Positions 12,224 to 26,000 of a DNA stretch of 64,000 nt are shown piece by piece. The translations under genes and the position numbers were made by a program. The notes under the pieces are model-generated. The model was not told where the DNA came from, did not search any database, and was given only the letters and a program-made list of their open reading frames with translations. The stretch comes from Tachypleus tridentatus (taxonomy: Eukaryota > Arthropoda > Merostomata > Xiphosura > Limulidae). The stretch lies in NCBI RefSeq assembly GCF_004210375.1, contig NW_027467782.1, positions 36,879,771 to 36,943,770 on the forward strand, given 5' to 3'. Positions within the stretch are counted from its first letter, which is position 1; each line of letters begins with the position of its first letter.

Positions 12224-12333
12224 AGGGGACGAAGAGGAACTATAAAGTTCCTGAACACCCCAGTTGGAGAGAGAACTCTTCCGATTTCTCTCTCTCTAAA
12301 CTGAACCCCTGCCACGTTAGTTTAGTTTAGTTT
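12224..12333 (+). repeat. A' 3' terminal structured region and TTTAG tail
   Basis: AGGAACT-ATAA-AGTTCCT hairpin at 12235-12252 keeps the LINE-A stem with one loop change. The GAGAGAGA/TCTCTCTC hairpin is at ~12267-12297, and the tail is three TTTAG repeats ending at 12333. The loop substitution with intact stems argues for a selected RNA structure. Confidence 0.75.
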
Positions 12334-12345
12334 AGTGTAATAGTC
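12334..12345 (+). repeat. Target-site duplication, right copy
   Basis: AGTGTAATAGTC, identical to 5764-5775. It lies 85 bp before the H2A start codon, so only a short piece of H2A leader remains on this side of the insertion. Confidence 0.85.
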
Positions 12346-12429
12346 ACAATACGTATTCATTCCACATAGTGAGTACCGTGTTTTACTGTCTATTTTTTCG
12401 TTCTTAGTTTCAGAGAAAACTAAGGGAAA

Positions 12430-12800
<371 letters not shown>

Positions 12801-12828
12801 GTCGGTAAATATTAACAATATATCAAAC

Positions 12829-12844
12829 GGCCCTTTTCAGGGCC
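12829..12844 (+). terminator. Histone 3' stem-loop of H2A
   Basis: GGCCCTTTTCAGGGCC followed by ACCA, 28 nt after the H2A stop. A purine-rich GATGGAGAGAT follows at ~12851, in the position of the U7-binding element. Confidence 0.95.
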
Positions 12845-12864
12845 ACCACCTGATGGAGAGATAG

Positions 12865-13615
12865 TACAGTTCCTTCGCCATACATCTCGTGTTAATAATT
12901 TTCACAGAACACGCAACAAAGGCGTGTCTCTTGTGTACGACAAACCTTATTATCCCATCTTCCATAATACATAAATAAATAAATAATCATAAAACAAAAA
13001 CGTTTTACTACGATTCATTATAGTACTTGCTATATAAGTAGATCGTCACAGTTAGGTTTTCTCTTATACCAGCATAACGATACGTTGTTGACAGTGTTCA
13101 CTGTCGTAACCAGACTATGTTCGTCTTTCTAAGTAAGCTGAGTAGTATGTGTAGTTCGTAAGCTATTGCCATTTCTTTTCAATATTCTTAACCTGAAAGG
13201 AATGTACCTACCTTCATAGATGTCGTTACACGGAAGAGAAAAATGAAAACAAACCAATACGTCATTTTCTGCAGCACAATAATATATTTCGAAGGAGAAC
13301 AAGAAAACACACCAACTTCGTAATATGAAATTTTATACTTCTCTCCAGGCACATAACTAGATTAAATATCGAACATGCAGGAATTTTTGAAAACTGTTTC
13401 ATGCACGTCGAGTAAGTGTAATAATTTAAAAGGTTCCTTGATAAAGTAAAACGAAAGAAGACTTAACTCACAAACTTTCGTAAGAGAAAAGACGGCTGCT
13501 GCTAAACTACAACTCCTTGCATTTCTTACGTGCAAATTCAACTTGAAAAGATGTATGTTACTAACATAGTACAAGTAGTCGTGATGTGTGCGAATGGCAT
13601 ACTCTTTGTTCAGGA
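12865..13615. other. H2A-H3 convergent spacer, no gene seen
   Basis: About 750 bp between two convergent histone 3' ends. It includes a short AAAT repeat near 12972-12990. No supported coding region, RNA gene or mobile element was found on either strand. Confidence 0.5.
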
Positions 13616-13621
13616 TGTGGT

Positions 13622-13637
13622 GGCCCTGAAAAGGGCC
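13622..13637 (-). terminator. Histone 3' stem-loop of H3
   Basis: Minus-strand GGCCCTTTTCAGGGCC followed by ACCA, 44 nt after the H3 stop codon. Confidence 0.95.
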
Positions 13638-13681
13638 GTTTGTTTATTGGCGAGGGTAAGTTACAATACCTCTCTCTCTAT

Positions 13682-14200
<519 letters not shown>

Positions 14201-16560
14201 GTATTTGGGTATTGATGTTGTTAAATACCAGGAGGGTCAGGTACATTTGACCTCTTCCTCCCTCCCGAACGATTATAGCGTCTGTCTTTAGGGTTTTTTT
14301 TTTTTTTTTTTAAAGCTTTGGGCCAGAGTAAAAGTATAACATCATACTCAGGTCCATTTCAGGGCTCAGTCCATGCATGGACGAACAAGGAGTTTTTTTT
14401 TTTTTCCATTTAATTTTTTTTTTTTTTGTATTTTCATATATATATATATTTTTTTGTATTTTTCTCCTTTTTCTCGATTGAGAGAATGCTACTACTACTT
14501 GTAGTAACACAAACACTGAAAAGAAAGTAATAATAATTATTATTATTCAATACTTGAATAATAATTCAAAAGAAGAAAATAAAAATAATAATAATGATTA
14601 AAAAAAGAAAATAATAATTATAAAAATAAAAGAAACAAGGACTAAGTGTCTAGTGCATAGTGGCCAGCTTGTGTTACATTTCTTAAATATATGTTAAAAG
14701 GGGGAGAGGTATTTAGTACCATTTACATCATGTACGTGATATCTGTCGAGATCACACATTAAGTCATTTTGTGCCAATTCTTATTGAAATATTTTAGAGA
14801 ATTATGCAAGAGTCTTTCAGCTATTGTATCTATGTTTGCATACTTGTGCATGAATGTGGTTGAGGTGCTACGTGGTACTTTGTATGCTGAAGTTAGTACA
14901 GAATTTTGTATACGTTGAAGTTTCTGTACATGTGTGGGTGCTATGTTAATCCAGGCAGGTGATGCATATTCTATTGTTGGTCTAATGTACGTTTTGTAGA
15001 TTTTAAGTATGTTGTCTGGTGATGTTCCTTGGATTTTACCTGAAAGACTTCTTGCATAGTTTGCTCTTTTCCAGATTCGTATCAGTACATTTTTAATATG
15101 TGGTAGCCACGTTAATTTTGAGTCATAGGTTAGACCTAGAAATTTAGCAGAAGTAGCAGTCAGTAAAAGTGATCCATTCATATAGAGTTTTGGTGGATCT
15201 TTTTCAGCTTATTCAGTCTGCTGAATACTATGACTTGGGTTTTTGGAATATTAATTTTGATTCTGTATTTCTGGCAGTATTCTTCGATGTTATTTAGGAC
15301 TGGTTGTAGGTTCGTTGCTGCTATTGACGGAGTGGGGGCACTTTTCCAGACTGCTACATCGTCAGCGAACTGTGATGCATAACCTAAATTTAGGTCCGAC
15401 AGAGGCATATTACTCACGTACATGATAAATAATATAGGGCTAACAACCCCTCCCTGCGGGACTCCTGCTTCGGGTGAAAAGGACCCTGAGTGGGCCCCAT
15501 TTACATTTACTTTACACATTCTGTTATCCAGGAAGTTGGACAGCCAGCGAATAGTTTCCTGGGGTAATGCCATTTCAAGCAATCTATGTCTTAAGCCGTT
15601 ATGCCACACTGTGTCAAATGCTTTCTCAATGTCGAGAAAGCAAGCTACAGTGCATTCTTTTTGTTGAAGCTGTCGGTAATTGATTCTGTAAGTCGAATCA
15701 GGTGGTCTGTAGTTTGGCGGTTTTCGAAATCCGTTTTGAATTTCTGGTAATTTTGAATTTTCTTCTAAGTAAACTGACAGACGATTACTAATTATCCTCT
15801 CTAATACTTTGCCAATACAACTGGTTAAGCTAATCGGGCGGTAGTTGTTTGGTTTATTCGCTGACTTTCCTTCTTTCTGGAACATTAATACTATTGCTTC
15901 CTTCCAAGAAACGGGGATATATCCAGCTGATAGTGAGAGATTAAATAACGCTGTTAGGTGTTCATATAATCTCTGAGTGCCTTGTTTTAGGAGGATAGCT
16001 TGAATACCATCTTCTCCAGGAGCTTTGTTTTTTGTGTTTTTAATAGCAGTTACTACTTCTGTAACAGTGATATGTTTTACCAGTTGATGAGTGCTCCAGT
16101 CTTTTGTTTTCTTGGTGTGTAATATTGTTGACTGGAAATTTAGGTGTAAAAATGCTTCTGTTTTGGTCAATAAAGTTTGTGACTGTATTATAAAGTATCT
16201 GTTCATGTCTGGTTCATGATGTGTTTTGAACGTGTTTTCTAGGTGTTTTTTTTAAATATCTCGGCTTTTTTCTGTGTTAGTGTATGCTGTTTCTCCATCC
16301 AGTTCCAGTGGTGGATATACTGTGTTTGTTGTTCCTGTGTTTGTAAATCTTTTCAAATGTGTCCAGAATTGTTTAGGATCAGTTTTATGATTTAGATCGG
16401 AACAGAAGGTGTCCCAGTTTTCTTGTTTCTGTTATCGTTCCAAGGCGCTTTTGTTTATCTTTTTCAAACTTTGCTTGCTTTCCGTTCGAGAGCTTCTCAT
16501 TGGTCGTGCTCCACCAATCATTGTACAGGACGCAGAGTCAGAGACGCCATTGGACAAAGA
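14201..16560 (-). mobile_element. LINE-B (Jockey-like), second copy, cut by assembly gap
   Basis: The minus-strand element enters from the gap at 16560. It carries the linker and RT of ORF2, a T/A-rich low-complexity 3' UTR (14290-14640), and a terminal hairpin whose plus-strand arms are AGGAGGGTCA (14230-14239) and TGACCTCTTCCT (14248-14259). A repetitive AATACCC/AAATACCC tail at about 14201-14216 follows on the element strand. The overlap with bases 1-1003 shows that the next histone unit carries the same insertion. Reconstructed across units, LINE-B is about 2.5 kb and lacks ORF1 and the endonuclease, as expected for a 5'-truncated insertion. The exact 3' boundary is uncertain. Confidence 0.85.
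14759..16560 (-). pseudogene. LINE-B ORF2, reverse transcriptase part, frameshifted and partial
   Basis: The longest intact frame (16206-15178) carries the RT fingers and palm: NKAPGEDGIQAILLKQG, NYRPISLTSCIGKVLERI, FLDIEKAFDTVWHNGLRHRL, AGVPQGGVVSPILFIMYVSN and the active-site FADD (15358-15369; Phe replaces the usual Tyr, as in many Jockey-clade elements). A missing base in an A run near 15200 shifts the frame; restored, it continues KLYMNGSLL into the thumb and C-terminal region (IYKTYIRPTIEYASPAW) to TAA 14759-14761. Upstream, 16206-16560 encodes the linker with DWWSTTNEKL in broken frames. The endonuclease lies outside this copy. RT sequence differs clearly from LINE-A, so these are two families or lineages. 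Confidence 0.88.
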
Positions 16561-17060
16561 NNNNNNNNNNNNNNNNNNNNNNNNNNNNNNNNNNNNNNNN
16601 NNNNNNNNNNNNNNNNNNNNNNNNNNNNNNNNNNNNNNNNNNNNNNNNNNNNNNNNNNNNNNNNNNNNNNNNNNNNNNNNNNNNNNNNNNNNNNNNNNNN
16701 NNNNNNNNNNNNNNNNNNNNNNNNNNNNNNNNNNNNNNNNNNNNNNNNNNNNNNNNNNNNNNNNNNNNNNNNNNNNNNNNNNNNNNNNNNNNNNNNNNNN
16801 NNNNNNNNNNNNNNNNNNNNNNNNNNNNNNNNNNNNNNNNNNNNNNNNNNNNNNNNNNNNNNNNNNNNNNNNNNNNNNNNNNNNNNNNNNNNNNNNNNNN
16901 NNNNNNNNNNNNNNNNNNNNNNNNNNNNNNNNNNNNNNNNNNNNNNNNNNNNNNNNNNNNNNNNNNNNNNNNNNNNNNNNNNNNNNNNNNNNNNNNNNNN
17001 NNNNNNNNNNNNNNNNNNNNNNNNNNNNNNNNNNNNNNNNNNNNNNNNNNNNNNNNNNNN
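16561..17060. other. Assembly gap, 500 N
   Basis: Exactly 500 N, a conventional placeholder between scaffolded contigs. True distance and adjacency are unknown. Open frames drawn across it are meaningless. Confidence 0.99.
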
Positions 17061-20000
17061 TAGGGACATTGACACTGCTTACCCGTTGCTAGGAACATTT
17101 CGTGACACTGTTGCTAAACTTGTTGCTCGGGACATTTCCAACACTGCTTTTCTCTTCATTGTTAGGACATTTCAACACTGTTTACCCCCATTGCTAGGGA
17201 CATTTCCACTGCTTACCCCGTTGCTAAGGATATTTCCTCCATTGCTTAATCCTGCTGCAAGGGACATTTCCACTGTTAACCCCTTCGTTGCTAGAGAGAC
17301 ATATCACCTAGTGTTTACAACCTGCTGCCTCGGGACATTTACCCTTTTCTTATTCTTGTTGCTAGCACATTTCCTTCACTGCTATCCATCGGTTTTACGG
17401 ACACTTCCCCATTTCTTACTTCCTGCTGGTAGGACATTTACCTCACTGTTTACCTCCGTTGCAGAGAGATATTTCCTACACTGAATTACCCCGTTGCTGA
17501 GGACATTTCCCTACTCTTACTCCAGGTTCCAAGGACATTAAACTCACTGCTTACCCCGTTGTTAGGGATTATGGACATTGCTTTCTCACGTTTCTAGAGA
17601 CATTTTCCCCAACTTCTTACTTCCGTTGCTAAGACCATTCCTTCGCATTTTACCACCGTTACTAGGGACATTTCTGTTCACTGCTTATTCCTGTTGCTAA
17701 GACATTTCCACCACTGCTTACCCCAGCTGCCAAGGACATTAAACTCACTGCTTAACCCGTTGTTAGGGACATTTCAAACACTGCTTGCTCACTTTGCTAG
17801 GGACATTTGGTGACACAGCTTACCTACTGTTCCTAGGGACATTTCCACTGATAACCCTCCATTTCTAGGACATTTCCTACTGTTTACTGTTGTTGGTAGG
17901 GTCATTTCACTTTTATCCTATTGCTAAGGACATTTCCCATTGCTTATCACCGTTGCTAGGTATATTTAACTCCACTTTTTAATTCACTTACTGCTTTCCA
18001 CCCATTTATATGGACATTTTCCCCACTGTTTAACTCCCGTTGCTAGGGACATTTCACACTGAAAACACCCCATTGCTAGGAAAATTTCTCCCACTGCTTA
18101 CCCCTTTGCTAGGCACATTTCTCACTGCTAACCATCCGTTTCTAGAACACTTCCCCATTTCTTACTTCCATTGGTAGGGACACTTATCTCACTGTTTACC
18201 TCTGTTGCTAGGGACATTTCCTACACTGAATACACCCTCTGTTGCTCAGGATATTTCCTCAACTGCTTCCCCTGAGTTGCTAAGGACATTAAACCCACTG
18301 CTTACCCCTGTTGCTAGGGACATTTCCGACTCTGCTTAACAACGTTGCTAGGAACGTTTCAGACACTGCTTACCCTCCATTGCAAAAAGACATTTCCCAC
18401 TGCTTACTTCCCATTGCTAGGGACATTTCTCACAGTGCTTCTCCCGTTGCTAGGACATTTCCCCAACTGTTTACCACCCTATGGGACGGACATTTCCCAA
18501 CTTTTATCACCCTGTAGCTAGGGACATTTCCATTTGAAAACAACTCGTTGCTAGGGAAATTTCCCTACTGCTTATCCTCTCGTTGCTAAGGACATTTCTC
18601 CGCTGTTTACCTTTATTCCGAGGGACATTTCGGACATTGCTTACCCCTGTTGTAAGGAACATTTCGGACACAGCTTGCTTTACGTTTCTAGGGACATTTC
18701 CGACACAACTTACCACCCGTTCCGGAGAGATATTTCCCAACTACTTATTCCCTGTTGTTAAGGATCATTATCCCGCATTTTACCCCTGTTACTAGGGACA
18801 TTTCGTAAACTGCTTACCTCCATTGCTAAGGACATTTCCCACCACTGTTTACTTCAGGTGCCAAGCACATTAAACTCACTGCTTACCACGTTGTTAGAAC
18901 ATTTCAAACACTGTTTGTTCACTTTGCTAGGGACATTTCCCTGCACTGTTTACCCCATTGCTAAGGACATTTCCCATTGCTTATCACCGTTGCTAGGTAT
19001 ATTTACCCCACTTTTAATTCCATTGCTACGGACCTTTTTCCCTACTGATTACTCTTGTTGCTAGGGACATTTCCCCACATTGCTTACCCACGTTGCTACG
19101 GATATTTCTCTAACTGTTTTTCACACGTTTCTAGGGACTTTCCCTTACTGCTATACACCCGTTTATATGGACATTTTCCCCACTGTTTAACTCCGTTGCT
19201 AGGGACATTTCACACTGAATACATCTCATTGCTAGGGAAATTTCCCCCACTGCTTACCCCCATTGCTAGGGACATTTCCTGCTGCTTACTTCCTGTTGCT
19301 ATGGATATTTCCCCAATGCTTACTCCTGTTGTTAGGGACATTTTTCCACTTTAACACCTGTTGCTATGGACATTTCCCCACTGTTTAATCCCTGTTGCCC
19401 GTGACATTTCCATCTGAAAAACTCTGTTCCTGGAAAAATTTCCACACTACTTACCCCTGTTGATAAGAACATTTCCCCTGCTGCTTACCTTTCGTTGCTA
19501 GGGACATTTTGGACACTGCTTACCCCTGTTGCTAGGGTTATTTTCCCCATGGCTTATCCCTCATTGCTAAAGACATATCCGACACTGCTTACTTCCTGTT
19601 CCTAGGGACATTTCCTTCACTGTCTACCCTTGCTGCTAGGGACATTTCTGACTCTTTCTCTTACCCCTGTTGCTAGGGAAATTTATGACACTGCTTTTCC
19701 CGTTGGTCGGGACATTCTTCCCTCTGCTTACCCCCGTTGCTAAAAAACGTTTTTCCCCACTTCTTATCCCCCTGCTGAGAGGGACATTGCCTCACTGTTT
19801 ACTTTCGTTGTTAGGACATTTCCATCGAATACACCCCGTTGCTAGGGTTATTTCAATGCTTAACCCATTTGCAAGAAACATTTCCTCTACTCTTTATCTC
19901 CGTTGTTAGGGACATTTCCCCACTTAATGCACCGCGTTGCTAGGGACATTTCCCTTACTGCTTACCCCATGTTGCTAAGGACATTTCTAGTAAAGCTTAT

Positions 20001-23000
20001 CCCCGTTGCTAGGACACATATACACAACTGCTTACGCCGTTTCTACAAAACCTTACACTCCTTACCCTGTTGCTAGTGATATTTCCGACACTGCTTACCA
20101 CCCGATGCTCGGGACATTCCTCCACTGCTTACCCCTGTTGCTAGGAGCATTTCCTTTACTGCTTACCACCGTTGCTAAAAATATTTACCCCACTTTTTAA
20201 CCCTGTTGCAAGGGAACTTTTCCCCACTGATGACCACCGTTCCTAGGGACATTTCCCCCACTGCTTACACACGTTGCTACGGATATTTTTCTAACTGTTT
20301 TTCACACGTTTCTAGGGACTTTTACCTTACTGCTTTCCACCCGTTTATATGGACATTTTCCCCACTGTTTAACTCCGTTGCTAGGGACATTTCACACTGA
20401 ATACATCTCATTGCTATGGAAATTTCCCCCACTGCTTACCCCCGTTGCTAGGAACATTTACCCTCTTCTTACTCCCTGTTCCTAGGCACATTTCTCTTAC
20501 TGCTAACCATCGGTTTCTAGGGACACTTTCCCTATTTCTTACTTCCATTGGTAGAGACATTTCCCACTGCTTAACCCAGTTGCTAAGGTCACTTCCCTAC
20601 TATTTAACTCCATTGCTAAGGACACTTCCCCACTTAATACACCCCTTTACTAGAATATTTCCCTACTGCTTACGCCTGTTGCTAGGGATATTTACCCCAA
20701 TATTTCACCAATTCCTGGGATCCTTTTCACCACTGATTACCTCTGTTGCTATGGACATTTCCCCTACTGCCTTCCTCACGTTGCAAAGGACATTTCCCCC
20801 CTCTGCTTAACCCTGTTCCTAGGGAAATTTCCCACACTGCTCACCCCCTGTTGCAAAGGACATTTCCAAGGCTGTTTACCACTGTTGCTAGGAACATTTC
20901 CCCCACTGTTTACCCCCTGTTTCTAGGGACATTTCTATCTGAAAACAACTCGTTGCTAGGAAACTTTCCCACACTTGTTATCCTTGTTGCTAAGGGCATT
21001 TCCCCCACTGCTTACACCCGTTGCTAGGGACATTTCGGACACTGCTTAACCCGTTACTAGGGACATTTCCCACACTTCTTACCCCCGTTGCTAGGGACGT
21101 TTCCACCACTGTTTATCCCCGGTTCTAGTGACATATCTTCCACTGCTTTTCCCCGTTGCTAGGGACATTTCTTCCACTGCTTACCTCTACGTTTATAGGG
21201 GCATTTCACCCAATGCTTACCCCTGTTGCTAGGACATTTCCCCTACTTTTTCCCCCATTGCTAGGGGCATTTCCTTCACTTATTACCCCCGTTTCTAGGG
21301 ACACTTCCGCCATTGCATTCCCCTATTGCTAGGGACATTTACCTCATTGTTTAAATCCGTTGCTAAGGACATTTCCTACACTGAATGCACCCCGTTGCTA
21401 AGGACATTTTTTTTGTTGCTTACCTTGTTGCTACGGACATTTTGGACACAGATTACTCCCTGTTGCTAGGGGCATTTCCAACACTGCTTACCATGATTGC
21501 TAGGGTCATTTCCAACACTGCTTACCATGATTGCTAGGGTCATTTCTCCCACTGCATAACCCAGTTGCTAAGGGCACTTCCCCTACTGTTTAACTCCGTT
21601 GCTAGGACATTTCCCCCATTGAATACACCCCGTTGGTAGAAATATTTCCCCTACTGCTTACTCATGTTGCTAAGGATATTTACCCCAATATTTCCCCAAT
21701 TGCTTGGGTCCTTTTCATGTTGCTAAGGGCATTTCCCCCTCTTCTTAACCCGTTGCTACGGACATTTCCCCTACTGTTTAACTCCGTTGCTAGGACATTT
21801 CTCCCATTGAATACACCCCGTTGCTAGAAATATTTCGCTACTGCTTACTCATGTTGCTAGGGATATTTACCCCAATATTTCCCCAATTGCTTGGGTCCTT
21901 TTCACCACTGATTACCTGTGTTGCTAAGGGCATTTCCCCTCTTCTTAACCCGTTGCTACGGACATTTCCCCTACTGCTTTCCTCAAGTTGCTAGGGACAT
22001 TTCCAACTGAATACACCCCGTTCCTAGGGAAATTTCCCACACTGCTCACCCCCGTTGCAAAGGACATTTCCCACACTGTTTACACCTGTTGCTAGGGACA
22101 TTTCCCTTACTGTTTACCCCCCGTTGCTAGGGACATTTCCCTTACTTTTTACCCCCCGTTGCTAGGGACATTTCTATTTGAAAACAACTCGTTGCTAGGA
22201 AAATTTCCTACACTGCTTACCCTTATTGCTAAGGGCATTTCCCCCACTGCTTACCCCCGTTTCTAAGGACATTTCGACATTGCTTACCCCCGTTGCTAGG
22301 GAAATTTTCGATACTGCTTACATCCGATGCTGGTGACATTTCTCCCAATGAATACATCCTGTTGCTAAGGACATTACCCCACTGCTTCCCTCAGTTGCAA
22401 AGGATATAAAACCCACTGCTTACCCCAATGATAGGGACATTTCAACCACTACTTATCCCCGTTCCTAGGGACATTTTCCACTACTTATTTCCGTTCCTAG
22501 GGACTTTTTCCACTGCTTACCCTCTTTCCTAGGGACATTTCCTCCACTGTTTACACACGTTACTAGGGACATTTCTGACATTTTTACACCTGTTGCTAGG
22601 GACATTTCCAACACTGCTTACACCCCGTTGTTAGGGACGTTTTCCCCCGGCTTACCCCACGTTGCTAAAGACATTTCTCCGACTGTTTACCCCTTGTTGC
22701 TAGGGACATTTCCCACACTGCTTACCCCGTTGCTAGAAAAACTTTTCCACTGCTTATCCCAGTTGCTAGGAACATTTCCAACACTGCTTTCCACAATTGC
22801 CAAAAACATTAAACCCACTTCTTACCCCCGATGCTAGGGATATTTCGAACACTACTTACTCTCTTTGCTAGCGACATTTTCGACACTGTTTTTCCCCCGT
22901 TGATAAAGACATTTCCACTACTGCTTACCCCTGTTGCTAGGAAAATTTCCGATACTGCTTACACCTGATGCTAGGGATATTTTCCCCAATGAATACATCC

Positions 23001-26000
23001 CGTTGCTAAGGACATTTTCCCAATGCTTACCTTAGTAGCTAAGGGCATGAAACCCACTGCTTACCCCACGATGCTAGGGACATTTTGGACACAACTTATT
23101 GCTGTTGCTGCGTATATTTCCCCACTGAATACATCCGTTGCCAAGGACATTTCCCAATGCTTACCTTAGTTGCTAAGGGCATGAAACCCACTGCTTACCC
23201 CACGATGCTAGGGACATTTTGGACACTGCTTACTCTTTTTTCTAGGGACATTTTCGACACTGTTTTCCCCCATTGGAAGAGACATTTACAAACCTGCTTA
23301 CCCCCATTGTTAGGGGCATTTACCCCACTGCTTACCACCCTTTGCTAGGGACCCTGCTTACCCCCGTTTAAAGGGACATTTCCCTCACTGTTTACACACG
23401 TTGCTGGGAAATTTCCCACACTGCTTACCCTCGTTGCTAAGGACATTTCCCACACTGTTTACCGCCGTTGCTATGTACATTTCGGGCACTGCTTACACAC
23501 GTTGCTCTTGAAATTTCCGACACTGCTTACACCCGATGCTAGGGACAATTCCCCCAATGAATACATCTCGTTGCTAAGGACATTTCCCCCACTGCTTATT
23601 TTAGTTGTCCAGAACATTTAACCCACTGCTTACCTCAGTTTCTTAGGGCATTAAACCCACTCCTTACCCTCGTTGTTAGGGACATTTCGGACACTGCTAA
23701 CCCCCCGTTGCTTGAGACATTTCCTTCACTGTTTACCCCCGTTGCTAGGAATATTTCTGACACTTCTTACTCCCGTTGGTTGGGACATTTCCGAAACTGC
23801 TTCTTTTTTTTTTGTTGCGAGGGACATTTCAGACACTACTTACGGCAGTTGCTAGGGAAAATGTACCCAGTGCTTACCCCCGTTGCTAGGGACATTTCCC
23901 CCCCTGTTTATCCCCATTGCTAGGGTCATTTCCCACTGCTTACTTCCCATTACTAGGGACATTTCCCCCACGGTTTACCCCCCGTTCTTAGGGACAGTTC
24001 CATCTGAAAACAACTTGTTGCTGAGGCAATTTCTTCCACTGCTTACCCTCGTTGCAAAGGACATTTACCCCATTGCTTTATTCCGTTACCAGGGACATTT
24101 CGGACACTGCTTACACCCGTTGCTAGGGACATTTCCCACAATTCTTACATCCGTTTCTAGGGACGTTTACTCCACGGTTTATCCCTAGTTCTAGATACAT
24201 TTCCCCTACTGCATTCACCTCATTGCTAGGGACATTTCCTGCACATCTTACACAACGTTTCTAGGGACATTTCCTCCACTGTTTACCCCTGTTGCTTCGA
24301 AAATTTCTCCCACTGCTTCCCCCGTTGATGGAGATTTTTCCTACTGCTTAACCTTGTTGCTAGGGACATTTCGGACACTGTTTACCTCCGTTACTGAGGA
24401 CATTTTCCAACTGCTTATCACCATTGCTAGGGACATTTTCGACACTTCTTACACCGTTGCTAGTGACATTACCGACACTGCTTACCACCCGTTGCTGGGA
24501 TATTTTCACTGCTAAGCCTGTTTCTAGGAGCATTTCCGACACTTCTAACCCCTGTTGCTAGGACATGTCCCCTACTGCTTTCCCCCAATTCCTTGGGACA
24601 TTTTCCTTACTACTTAACCACATTGCTGGGAAAAATTCTTATACTGTTTACCCCCGTATCTAGAGTCATTTTCCCCACTGCTTACCTCCCGTTGCTCGGG
24701 ACATTTCTTCCACAGTTTACCCCCATTGCTAAGGACATTTCCCCACTGATTAACACCGATGCTAGGTACATTTTGTACACTGCTTAACCTCGTTGCTGGT
24801 ACCATTTTCGACACTGCTTACCACCCATTGCTAGGAACATTTCCCCACTGAATACACCCCATTGCTAAGGACATTTCCCCCACTGCTTACCTCGTTGCTA
24901 GGGACATTTATCTTACTGTTTACCTCTGTTGCTAGAGACATTTCCCCACTGAATACACCTCATTGCTAAGGACATTTTCCCCACTGTTTACTCCAATTGC
25001 CAAGGACATTAAACCCACTGCTTACCCTGTTGCTAGGGACATTTCCTCACTGTTTACCCACGTTGCTAGGGATATTTCCCCTCTGCTTACCTCCGTTGTT
25101 AGGGACATATTTCCCACTGCTTACACTCTGTTTCTAGGGACATTTACCTTGCTCGTTACCTCCTTTCCTAGGGACATTTTCCCCACTGAATACACCCCAT
25201 TCCTAAGGACATTTCTCCCACTGCTTACTTCAGTTTCCAAGGACATTAAACCCACTGCTTACCCCGTTGCTAGGGACACTTCGGACACTGCTTACTCCCG
25301 TTGCTAGGGACATTTCCGACACTGTTTACCCGTTGCTAAGGACATTTCCCTATTGTTATCACCATTGCTAGGGACATTTCGGACACTGCTTAACCGCATT
25401 GCTAGGGGGGACATATCTTCTACTGTCTACCCCCGTTGCTACGGACATTTCTATACTGCTTTCCACACGTTGCTAGGGACATTTCCCTTACTGGTTACCA
25501 CCTGTTGCTCAGGTGGAAACCCCCTGTTTACCTTCGTTGCAACGGACATTTCCCACAGAATACAACCCGTTGCTTGGGATATTTCCTTCACTACTTATTT
25601 CCATAACTAAGGACATTTTGGACACTGCTTACCCCGTTGCTAGGGTCATTTCCCTCTGAATACATACCGTTGCTAAGGACATTTCCCCCACTGCTTACCT
25701 CAGTTGTCAAAGACATTAAACCCACTGCTTTTCTCTGTTGTTAGGGATATTTCGGAAACTGCTTATTCCCGTTGGTAGGAACATTTTCGACACTGCTTAT
25801 ACACCGTTGCAGGTGACATTTTTCCCCCTACTTACTCCCGTTGATAGCGACATTTCTCACTTCTTACACCTCATTCATAAAAACATTTTCTTCTCTGTTG
25901 TTAATGAAATTTTAAACACTGCTTACACACCGTTTCTAGAGACATTTCCCTCACTGTTTACACTCGTTGCTAGGGACATTTTCCCCACTGCTTACCCACG

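Larger units (their letters stand above)
10693..12333 (+). mobile_element. Element A': ORF1-only non-autonomous partner of LINE-A
   Basis: About 1.64 kb, same strand as LINE-A and directly behind its tail. It has a short 5' region, one gag-like ORF, and a 3' UTR, but no endonuclease or RT. Its 3' UTR matches LINE-A in patches (GGGTACTCCCGTTTCCCCAC at ~11932 and ~10264) and is almost identical over the last ~107 nt including tail. This is the organisation of 'half-LINE' elements that carry only ORF1 and borrow a relative's RT. The 12-bp target-site duplication follows its tail immediately. Confidence 0.75.

Noticed and set aside
16409..17484. Long open frames crossing the first gap
   Set aside because: Made of N-derived X residues joining two unrelated contigs; the same applies to frames over 35538-36230.
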